Source: Corbicula japonica (Eukaryota; Mollusca; Bivalvia; Venerida; Cyrenidae). Taken from it: DNA of 64,000 bases. Every line of letters begins with the position of its first letter. Within the stretch, counting starts at the first letter, position 1. Of this stretch, positions 34,640 to 44,129 are shown piece by piece. A model generated the notes under the pieces. That model ran no database searches, was not told the origin of the DNA, and saw only the letters and a program-made list of their open reading frames with translations. Where the stretch lies: assembly GCA_038501625.1 (NCBI GenBank), contig JAZAYU010001062.1, positions 1-64,000 of the forward strand, in the 5' to 3' direction. The translations under genes were made by a program, and so were the position numbers.

Positions 34640-35290
34640 CACCATACGTTTAACACAAACACATCGCATTTTACGCCGTGTACTCCTTTTGCTGCATCAG
34701 AAGCAATTTTTTAATTGTTTTAGCCTGTTCACGAGCAGTAACGGAAGAGCATATTACTGTTCACGATTCCCCGAGTTAAGCGCAACTTAATATTTACAAA
34801 CATATAAGTGTCGTGCTTAACTGCCTTCAGTTTTCCTTATAAATTATAATAGCACTGATTAGAGTTCTCGTTCGAACAAAACTTCCAATGCATACAAATA
34901 GGCCTGGATAAGAGTATCACCCCTCAAGAAATGATTATCTGTTTAAATTAAGAAATTAAACAAAATATACAAAATAAACACGGGGGAGGGGGAAACCTGC
35001 CAATCCCTACACTCCGCCACCTCTGAACATTTCTTTTTAATCTAGCCCATCATTTACACCTTCTAATCATTGTATTACGTGTCCAATTCTTTTTGACAAA
35101 GTGCTTAAGTAATGCCCTGGAAAATGTGTGTATTATTAAAAAAACATTATTGAGAGGGTCCAACTCTGCCTTTCATCCGAAACCACCTACCTCTTGATAC
35201 TTCAAAATATTTGGCTTAAATCTTGTTTAAACCATAACTTCAGTTTTTAACAGACAAACACGAATAGATAACAAAATGGCATTATATACT
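34640..35290. other. No gene seen
   Basis: AT-rich, no recognisable feature. Confidence 0.5.
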
Positions 35291-35297
35291 GAACACA

Positions 35298-35831
35298 AAT
35301 AAAAAGTATCCACTTCTCATTAACATAATTTCATTTAATCATGAGCGCTTGGAATGGTATTTTATTTATTAATTTCATCTGATTTTAACTTGAGTTTAAT
35401 TTCTCATGAACATAACTTTCCACAACAAGACCGGAGCAAATGCTTAATCGAATAACAACTGATAAAGGATTTAAAACACTAAATTTTTAATTTGAAGGGA
35501 GGTAATTCAAATGGTTGGGATATCTAGTGGTGTTTATCGAGGACCAGTTGTTTTACTATTAAATGTTTTTGTGATTTCATTGACCATAAGAACTGGAGAT
35601 ATTGATTTTATTCTAATAAATGTAGATATTGTTTTTGAAACACTGACTTCTGTCTGAAACCCATATTTTAACAAAGGGAAAGATAACTAAGTTGTGACTC
35701 TACATTTTCAAGAAAAGTTTATTTCTTTGCAATGATTAAAGAAATGCAAAATTGTTCAAAGAAAGAATTTCGATTTTACGTTTTCTAATTTTACAAAATT
35801 ACAGGTAGAAAAGTGGATACTTTTTATTTTT
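35298..35831. mobile_element. Probable MITE with AATAAAAAGTATCCACTT ends
   Basis: AAATAAAAAGTATCCACTT at the left and its inverse AAGTGGATACTTTTTATTTTT at the right, 534 bp apart overall. Internal sequence is AT-rich without a transposase. GTATCCACT-type ends recall Tc1/mariner elements, but no clear TA duplication could be fixed. Confidence 0.5.
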
Positions 35832-35839
35832 GCTGAGAA

Positions 35840-36800
35840 TATATACGATCTCTTTTACCGTTACATCACAGTCTAAAACCTTATTTTCTGTTTTTAACCA
35901 GCGAAGCTGGTTTTACTAATCACAATTCTGAAATCGGTATCAAACCAACTGGTAAAAGGCGATTTACGCATTTCAGAGAAATCAGAGTAAGTAAAGTAGT
36001 CCCCAAGTTTCCGGTTACGTGTTAAAGTTGGTATTAACTACGTCATGTTGATAGGACAAAACCTGTGCGGTGCATCAATGGTCAAATTCATCTGTACGAC
36101 AGTTTGATTAAATGTAAAATCGGTGCGGTTCATATTTCTAGGACTTGATCGGTGCGGTGCAACAATGGTCAAACATTGTCCGTGACCACGATTTTTCACT
36201 CACCAAGATATCGTTGGGTATATTCCATATCTCCGTGTCCGTCAGACGTATGGAATATGGGTCGCACTAATTTCTGCTAATTCGAAGCTCAAAATAACAT
36301 TGAAAACATTTTCTTTATTTTGTCATTTTAAAGCCATTTCAATATTGGACTGTTTGTTTCACGAAATATCTTTTTTTTTTATCTTTAACAATAACGATAA
36401 TGATAAATTTCCATCTTAGCATATTTTTCTTCAATTGTTCACTTTATGAAACCAATGCGCAAATGCTTTCACTTGAAATTTTAAAGACATATTGCGAACA
36501 TTTGTTTATTATTTGATGGTAGGCGTTCATGAGCGTTTAAATCACTGAACATGAAGCAATCATCATTGCTAAATTTGTTTATACATATTGGATTTCCACG
36601 TATAAGCTTGATCAGTAAACAATAAACTATTGAGATGTGTAAAATTTTACATATTAAAACTACTATACCGGATATTACTCGTATAGAAATAAAGACATGT
36701 AAGATTTACAGATCTATGTATTCGAAACATGCTACGAGCAAGCGCGGTACGTGTCCGGCTATCACGTGATCTAAAATTTGTGATTACTGGTCAGAAAAAA
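35840..36800. other. No gene seen
   Basis: A small local repetition (GGTGCGGT...CAATGGTCAAA at 36070-36170) and a short hairpin around GGTATATTCCATAT / ATGGAATATGGGT (36215-36265). No coding evidence. Confidence 0.45.
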
Positions 36801-36812
36801 ATGATCATAAAA

Positions 36813-36878
36813 GCGAACAGTTTAAATCCTAATCAGATCGCACAGATGTGCCAGCTGATATGGATCTAAACTGTTCGC
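36813..36878. repeat. 66-bp hairpin repeat (GCGAACAGTTTA family)
   Basis: GCGAACAGTTTAAATCCTAA and its inverse ending GATCTAAACTGTTCGC flank a short loop with GTGCCAGCTGATA. Diverged members lie at 16118-16175, 16641-16800 and 20671-20732, so it is a dispersed miniature family. Confidence 0.7.
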
Positions 36879-37144
36879 ACAAGCTATGAAGGTATATCTA
36901 TGGAGTAAAGGGTTAACAGAAGCCTTCATCCAGATAATACATGGAAACCCTTATTTCCACTATCATTTAGACAAGAGGAAGTTCTTTGCGAGTAAACCAA
37001 GTTTTTTTGCTTTTTCGTTAATGGATACATGTATGAGAATCATGGCACTGGTTATTCTCAATAAGGAAAATCGCTTCGCTGGTTTTCTGTACTTTCAGGA
37101 CTTTGATTTTTTTTATGTTTGTGTGTATTTCAATATAATTTCAG

Positions 37145-37446
37145 ATTGTGCTGTCGTATCGTCTCTTTTGGGAACAACATCTTTGTACAATGTTTAATAA
37201 AAAAACACCAAAAGACTGCCTAGATTCCTTCGTAGGCACCACGATCAATAAATCAGCTTCCTTGTATTTCAATGGCTACAGCTGGCGCTGCCGTTCTGGG
37301 TGTACTGGCTCCACTACTGTCGCTAACATGTCACAGCTGTTCTTTGTTGATATTGGAGAGTTCTTCGAGATGAAATATGAAAGTGGTATCGAAGCCGTTA
37401 ACTTTACCTTTGGTTTGTCTGATGATCTGGCAAATATTAAAATAGG
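37145..37446 (+). CDS. Orphan internal exon of an unrecognised host gene
   Basis: The best host-exon candidate. Acceptor: ATATAATTTCAG|ATTGTG; donor: AATAGG|GTAAGT. The 302-bp exon is open in one phase for 100 codons and is followed by a stop just inside the intron. The peptide has four cysteines in its first half (DCLDSF; WRCRSGCTGS) and an alternating beta-like second half (QLFFVDIGEFFEMKYESG; AVNFTFGLSDDL), suggesting part of an extracellular domain; this is inference and no family was recognised. No partner exon was found on this strand nearby. Confidence 0.45.
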
Positions 37447-38081
37447 GTAAGTTGCAATGATTTATAGATAGTTTCGGCTTTACAATATGAAATAAATGAA
37501 AAGGGAACTTTGAAGACCCCCGAACACGACAAATATGAAAATATTGCAAGATCGGTTTGATTGGGCCTGTTCATGGACAGTAATGGAAATGCTTATTGCT
37601 GCCCACGCCGCCTATAGTCCCGGGTTGAGCGCAAATCTGGTGCCGTGTCCAGAATGAAGTAATTTTAAGTTTTTATGAAAAAGAAAAAAAAATGTTTGAT
37701 GAAAATTTTTGTTGTGTAAGGTATAAATGGCGATGGGAATCGTATGCTTATGCCAGCACTAAGGAATTTTGAATATCTAAATGGATCGATCGTCGATTAT
37801 TTTCAAACATATCTCATCTTTGAATCAGAAATATTTCTTTGACGTTTCAAGTCTACCCAATTATCTATTTTTTTTTAATTATAACGATAATTTCAAACCA
37901 GTCAGACTGAAAAGATTGGAAACAAAATATGGCTAACCGAACATGGTAGAAGACCTGTTGTTGCCAAAAAGACCATGAGCACAAAGAAGGCCCTGTAGTG
38001 CATACTCTTTTCCTTTGGTGGTAAAGTCGTAAAAATTGCGGTGTCGGGGAGGGCAAAAGGGTTACAGGTCGGTATTACTTA

Positions 38082-38130
38082 AGAAATAATGTCAGAAACG
38101 ACGCCCTGTGTCAGGATTTATGCCTCTTCA
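38082..38130 (-). repeat. Duplicated tail of the neighbouring exon candidate
   Basis: AAATAATGTCAGAAACGACG-CCCTGTGTCAGGATT repeats with few changes at 38166-38212, 84 bp away. The second copy lies within the minus-strand frame 38139-38343; the first carries stops when read the same way. Confidence 0.6.
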
Positions 38131-38138
38131 GGTCGGTA

Positions 38139-38343
38139 TTATTTATATGTTATGCAAAAAGCTAAAGAAATAATATCAGAAACGACACCCTGTGTCAGGA
38201 TTAAGGCCTGTTCATCTACTTCATGATAATGCTTCATCACATACATCTGAGCTTGTGAAGCAGGTTTGAAGTCGGAGAAGATTACCGTCTTGGCATACCC
38301 ATCATACTCTAACGCTCTAGTCCCGTGCGACACTTTCCTTTTC
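38139..38343 (-). CDS. Possible terminal exon of an unrecognised host gene
   Basis: On the minus strand TTTTAATTTTTTAG|GAAAAGG is a fair acceptor, with the exon starting at 38343. The frame reads GTRALEYDGYAKTVIFSD, then SQAQMYVMKHYHEVDEQA, and closes at TAA (38139-38141) after hydrophobic residues. A GG|GTGTCG donor just after LTQ is an alternative end. Residue use looks protein-like, but no domain is recognised. Confidence 0.35.
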
Positions 38344-38924
38344 CTAAAAAATTAAAAGGTTTTCATCTGGTCGCCGATACAAGTTCCAAAAGACCCTCAT
38401 ACACTTGGATCAGCCATCAGTCAGTGCCTCAAATCTATCCAAATCGTACCGTGACGCGTTTTTGAAATGTATTCAGAGATTGAAACTATATATTTCAAAC
38501 CGTGAGAATATTTTGAATGGATTTAATTTTCATTTGACTACACTTGTCAAAAATTCTAAGTGCACATGCTAATATTTTGAAAATCTCAAAATATCCTAAT
38601 TAAAAGAAATTTTGATATTGTGTTAAATATGACCAAACAATACTATTTTTTTGAAAACCGTGCGTGTGTTTACCTATTACGTCATCCAAGTCAGTGTTGG
38701 CGTAATTCCCGTGCGGCAGTCAAATTTGTTTTTTTTACAATCGTTTTTGTTCTTCACATGTTCACCGGCACCGGATAATATAAAAACTACGGAACATTTG
38801 ACGACTGAAGACCGCGAAAGTTCCGTCAACATGCTCTTAACTGGCACAAATTTAAATTTGTTATTAAACATCACGATGTTATTCGTAAATGCAAAATAAA
38901 TGCCTCATTCTTGCATATTTTATC

Positions 38925-41120
38925 CACGCCGGGGGGACTCTGATATAGAACTCGTCTTGCACTCCTGATAAAATCATATCAGCCGCTTCCGGGGTTCCAT
39001 ATCAGACGGAAAATTGACACCGAAAAAGGTAGGTGATCCTAAATTTCCATCGATCACATAAATTAAGGACCATTTCCCGGAAAAACTTGAGTGCTATTCG
39101 ACCCTCCTTTGAATCACGGACAAAATGATATTTCTGTCTTTTGGATCAGTTCAAAATCGACTGTAAAAAAGATGTTGAATGCCGATGATTGATCATAACT
39201 GTAGGCCGATCTTCGAACATTTTATGAAATAATACGTTGTTTACTCCTTTGTAAGGAAGTAGTATGCGTAAAATTAGATGATATCTCCCATCAGATGAAA
39301 CTTCAGTGGCCAGAAATGTACAGCTACTGAATAATTCGTTAAAATATTTTTGAGTTCCATATCAGGCTGCCGAGTTCCATATCAGGCCAAGTAGTTTCGC
39401 ATCAAAATGCTTTTAAGCATGTATAATTATATATGAAAGGATGTTTTACATTAAACTATATTTATTTTTTGCGGTAGAATGATTTTCAAAATTATATTTG
39501 TCCTTGCTTATAGAGTTTCTTTTCCAATATTCAGGGGATGGATCGCTTGGGTCAGGGCATACTAATGTCGGATGGAGTTGAGAAACCAAGGACCGTTTCT
39601 TCGACACGCCAGTCAGAAGAAAGCAAAAGAAGAAAATATTTAAGTTTCAAGTCTGGTATCAATGAACCACGGCGGGTGAAATGCCTTTTCGAGCACATTA
39701 TTCACAATCAAGGAAACCAAAGTTCTCATGGCGAAACAATGTGAACTTTATTTTTACAAATGAGTTATGGTCTGCCTTATAATGTACGACTTCCAAGTGA
39801 ATGCATCAAGACTGTATTACCAGTGACAGACTTAAAAATACTTTCACATTCAAGAAAATCACTTTTTTTCGTGAACAATGACTTTTTATTTTATCAAAAA
39901 TATGCGATATTGTTAGTTTGTAAAAATACACCTGTAACTTGGATTACATGTCATTTGTTGCGATTCATTTAGAAGTGTTAATTTTATAGTAATGCATCTC
40001 AGAAAGAAGACATTAAACTGATGTAGATTGTGATATTTCAAGCTTACAGTGCATAGATAAATACAAAATGAAAGTTTTGCATTGGTTACTTGTATGTGAA
40101 TTTCAAAAACCACACATTTTATATTTATTTATTTTTTATTTTTAAAAAGGACATTTTAAGTAAAACACAAAGAAAATATGTATTTTATCTTTTATTTTAA
40201 ACTATTTTAAAATAAATCAGTAGAAGTTTGAGAATATATCTCCACTGTGTAGTTCACGTGGTGTCGTTTGAATGTTTTGTTCTTCAATATTGAAAGGATT
40301 TTCATTCATTTCTGTCATCACAGGTCTGCATTTGGGCTGTGTAATTCCCTTTAACAATGAATAGTTTACTGCGTTTATTGCAAGCAGATTTTGTTCCCGG
40401 CAATATGATGTCTAAGATTCCGCTTGTACTCAAATTTTCCACTTTTATGTCACATTTAAATCATAGAATTCCAACATGAATGACACTGGTGACAGATCAG
40501 ATTCTTGTAATAATGTTTGATGCAGATGTCCCATTCAGTGCGCTCCATGTCTGTACCATTATTAAATGAAATAGATTAAAAACACATCAAAGTTAGGTCA
40601 TCACAAAAACTCAACAAACTAGCATACATGTAAGTATTCCTACATGACCAATTCTGATATGGAACTCAGCTGTCTGATATTGAGCTCAAAAATATTTAAT
40701 AAATAAGCAGTCATAAATTTGCGACCATCAAAATTATACCAGCTTGAACTTATGATCCGAATCAACACATGTATACAAGTAACTGTCACTTAATAATGAG
40801 ATTAACAACGTATTATTTCATAAAATGTTCCAAGATCGGCCTACAGTCATGATCAATCCTCGTCATTCAACATCTTTTTTACAGTCGATTTTGAACTGAT
40901 CCAAAAGAGACAAATATCATTTTGGCCGTGATTCAAAGGAGGGTCGAATAGCATTCGAGTTTTTCCGGAAAATGGGCCCTAATTTAAATAACTGATGAAA
41001 ATTCAGGATCACCTACCTTTCTTAGTGACAATATTCCGTCTGATATGGAACCCCGGAAGCGGCTGATATGATTTTGTCGGGAGCGCAAGACTAGTTCCAT
41101 ATCAGAGTTCCCCCGGTGTG
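38925..41120. mobile_element. 2.2-kb element with TIRs of about 470 bp and TTATC duplication
   Basis: The left TIR (38925-about 39395) starts CACGCCGGGGGGACTCTGAT; the right TIR (about 40650-41120) ends ATCAGAGTTCCCCCGGTGTG. Matches continue inward through CATATCAGCCGCTTCCGGGG, TTCAAAATCGACTGTAAAAA and the inner TTCCATATCAG words. TTATC flanks both ends (38920-38924 and 41121-41125). CAC termini with a 5-bp duplication are known from Transib, but these facts alone do not prove it. The 1.25-kb core has no recognisable transposase, so the element is probably non-autonomous. Confidence 0.8.
39538..39744 (+). CDS. Exon-like frame inside the long-TIR element
   Basis: 68 codons from ATG at 39538, right after TTCTTTTCCAATATTCAG|GGG, a good splice acceptor. 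The product is basic and Ser-rich (SSTRQSEESKRRKYLSF; NEPRRVKCLFEHII). Codon use is less AT-rich than the rest of the core. It may be a captured terminal host exon or a remnant of the element's own gene; the sequence does not decide. Confidence 0.3.
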   Translation: MDRLGQGILMSDGVEKPRTVSSTRQSEESKRRKYLSFKSGINEPRRVKCLFEHIIHNQGNQSSHGETM

Positions 41121-41559
41121 TTATCATTAAAACAAAAATTCAAATGATATTTTTTCCTAGATTGACAACACTGCTTACGTTTTACGTTGATAAATACGCT
41201 CTTACGTCATTAAATATTTACGTAAAAGAACGTAAACACGAAAATATTGGTATAACATTTGTTTGATATATGCCCACTAATCAATAATCTAAAACTAAAA
41301 TTATTAGAAATTAAGTAAACTTCATACTAAAGTATTTCAATCAAATACATGTAGTTAGGAAAATCACATTTATAAAATGTGCACTTAAAAATTTTGAGTA
41401 GTGTATTTAAGTCACATGCTTTGGAGATATCGTACCTTACATGAATATCGAACCACCCTTGTATAAATTGATAACAATTCATTGTGTTAAAAATGTTATT
41501 TAATGCAGTGTTTGATTTATTGCTCATTTGTAAAAAAAATAGCTCGACATTTCGAAGAA

Positions 41560-42110
41560 TAGATGAGCTATCCTAAGGTGTCTTCGTCCGTTAAACAAAA
41601 TAAGCACTTTGGTTCATAACTTTAAAACTACTTGAGATATCAACTTGAAACTTGGAATATATATTCACCATCAAAATCTACATCATTACCAACATGACCA
41701 TTACTACCAATATTTGTGAAGTAATGCCCCTTTTTCACTTAATTTCGGTCAGAGAAAATGCACTTGGTTCATAACTTTGAAAAATACTTGAGATATCACA
41801 TTGAAACTTGGAATATATATTCACCATCAAAGACTACATCATTACCAACAAGAAGCTTTGCCATAACCAACATGGTCTATAACTCTGCTACAATTATTTT
41901 AAAATTATGTCCCTTTTCACGTTTTTAATGAAAGTTTTATGCACTTGGCCAATAACTTTGGAACTAATACTGATACCGACTTCAAACTAGAATATTATTG
42001 TCACCATCATAATCTACATCACTTTCACCAAGACTTAAACTAATTTTAAGTTATGCCACTTTTTCATTTGAGTTTGTGTTAAAGTATTATGTTTCATTAT
42101 TTAAATGATT
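41560..42110 (+). repeat. Composite repeat of GATGAGCTATCC type
   Basis: Starts ATAGATGAGCTATCC with a TCTTCGTCCGTT head, then about three diverged units marked by GCACTTxGTTCATAACTTT (41608, 41760, 41941), GATATCAxxTTGAAACTTGG and TTCACCATCAxAxTCTACAT. Spacing is 150-180 bp. Confidence 0.75.
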
Positions 42111-42203
42111 GATATATAACTAAAGTAAATATTCCTGGTCATTAATTACTAACACATTTCCTCTTTCAAAAATAGTTCATAGTAATTCCCCTTTTCAATT
42201 CAT

Positions 42204-42441
42204 TATATACTGAAAGGATAAAGAAACGCAGGGTAACAATTGGATAGGCAGGTTTGAAAGCTCATGCTCCACGACGGTTTACACTGAGTCAGTGGAGACA
42301 AGTTTTATTCACTTTCGACACATGTTAAGGTGTATCATGACCTAATAACTCAATACACAAAGTTTCACTTTATTTGGAGAACGCGTTCTTAATATATCGG
42401 AACAAATGTTACCCTGCGTTTCTTTATCCTTTCAGTATATA
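42204..42441. mobile_element. Tc1/mariner-like MITE, 238 bp
   Basis: TATATACTGAAAGGATAAAG-AAACGCAGGGTAACA at the left is matched exactly by its inverse ending CTTTCAGTATATA at the right (35 bp). TA on both sides fits a mariner-type target. No coding capacity. Confidence 0.8.
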
Positions 42442-42738
42442 TGCTTCATTTAGGAATTATTTGTGTCGACTAACTAGCAATCGAAGAGGGGAGATTTATA
42501 TATATTGAAAGAAATCAACGTGTCTGTAGTAAATGTTATATGCTTCAAATAGAATCAGAGTATCATTTCTTGCTAGTATGTCCGTAGTGATTTACGTAAA
42601 CAGTTGCTCTCGAAATATTATTGCGTATGGCCAAATATTAACACATTCAAATCTATTATGAAAACAACACAAAAGAGTAAAATTGTTAAAATAACAAATT
42701 TTTTCTATTTAGCCATAGAGAAAAGAAGCAAAGTGAAC

Positions 42739-43207
42739 TATACTTAAGGACTTTGAAAACGCACCCTTGGGATAAGTGTATTTTAACTTGGAAAAGGCCT
42801 TTGAAATGAAATGTTTCACATACCTTTGTAAAGTACAATTCATTGCCGTCAGTTTGATAGTAAAATATTTAAGATTGGTCTATTTATACAAAAGATATTG
42901 CGAGTTAAAGACAGTAACCCTAAAATCAAAAGTAACACTTCACGCCTATAGAGCTTGCATTACAATTAAAGGCATATCATTGAAAACGAACGCTTGTATT
43001 GGATAAAGTGTTACTTTTGATTTCAGGGTTACTGTCTTGAACACGCGATATTTTTATTATCAATGAACCAATTTTAAATATTTTGGTATCAAAATGACGG
43101 CAATGAGTTGTACTTTACACAGCTATATAATATGTTTGATATAAAAGGCGTCTTCTATGTTTATATACACTTATCCCAAGGGTGCGTTTTCAAAGTCCTT
43201 AAGTATA
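42739..43207. mobile_element. Palindromic MITE with arms of about 215 bp
   Basis: Ends TATACTTAAGGACTTTGAAA and its inverse; CGCACCCTTGGGATAAGTGTA pairs with TACACTTATCCCAAGGGTGCG-type sequence. The arms pair through GTACAATTCATTGCCGTCA and CAGTAACCCT(A/G)AAATCAAAAG to a loop near 42950-42985. TA flanks both ends. Length 469 bp; the frame at 42776 is not a gene. Confidence 0.85.
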
Positions 43208-43757
43208 ATTTCATAACAAATTCAATCTCAAACGTAGTTTTGTGTCTGCCATGCGTCGAAGTGGCGGGAGTATTCTAAAAGAAGAGGAAGGAAAATAATT
43301 AAATTCTGCAACAAATACGTTTAAAATTTCCTTCCCATTCGTCTCTACACCATTTACATCTTTGGCTTGGTTGCTGTAACCTTGCATCTTGCACTTCCAT
43401 TCAAAATTATTGATTTTTAACGATTTTTCTAGGTTGTCATTTTTGGCAAGCGTCTGAATGACGTAGATTGTATTTACTGTTGTAAACATCCGTTCGAGTA
43501 AATGCATAGCAAAATGAAGAAATTGCATGTAATTTTGAATGAGTAAAACTGTTTCAAAGGTAAACAATGCATCCCAATAGTTTGCTATACATTTTGTTAA
43601 TCATTTTGTTCCAACTTGAGTGGCTTGTTTGTCCTGAAATTCCTTTGGAGAGGGCGGATCAATTCTTTGTCCAGCCAACAGCTGAAAACAATCCCTACCA
43701 GCTATCACCTGTAACCAACCAATTTCCTCGTCATTTTGAACTCAAAATTTCAAATAA

Positions 43758-44129
43758 ATTTCAGTTATCTATTCCTTATGGAAACTGTATAGAAGATGGT
43801 CCCCAAAAGCCAAAACGACCCCACGATATCGATTAGCACTGCTATATTTGTGCTCTCTTTTTATATCCATATCCTCTGACGTTGCTCTAAATCCAGGTCC
43901 TCATAACCAGACGGAGACCAATACATCAAACTATCCATGTGGTTATTGCAAATAGGACGTCACTTGGTCCAACATCATGTCCATTATGTGTGACAACTGT
44001 GATCAATGGTACCATGCAGATTGTCAGGGAATAGGTAACTCTACTTTCAATATACTATCCCAATCTAGAGCTACCTGGCAATGCAACATTTGCCCTTTTC
44101 CTAATCTCACAAAAGGACTCTTTGAATAA
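43758..44129 (+). pseudogene. 2A-like and PHD-finger N-terminal part of LINE A
   Basis: In the same frame as the downstream RT: a basic stretch (RRWSPKAKTTPRYR), a hydrophobic run (LALLYLCSLFISIS), then DVALNPGP at 43878-43901, close to the 2A consensus D(V/I)ExNPGP with Ala in place of Glu. The finger follows: CGYC, MCDNCDQWYHADCQG and WQCNIC give a C4HC3 pattern with the Trp before the last Cys pair. TAG at 43953-43955 lies between the first two Cys pairs and TAA at 44127-44129 separates this part from the endonuclease. No in-frame ATG lies between the stop at 43755 and the finger. As it stands the head cannot be joined to the RT without readthrough. Confidence 0.7.

Noticed and set aside
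34499..34790. Proline-rich and glycine-rich frames on both strands
   Set aside because: Products of the poly-C tract.
43211..43567. 118-codon minus-strand frame between the palindromic MITE and LINE A
   Set aside because: No domain, low-complexity AT-driven composition, no splice sites.
43567..43836. ATG frame of 89 codons just before LINE A with a hydrophobic N-terminus
   Set aside because: It is in a different frame from the 2A/PHD/RT part and ends in TAG as that frame takes over. It might be the old LINE N-terminus after a frameshift, but nothing proves it, so it is not listed as a gene.
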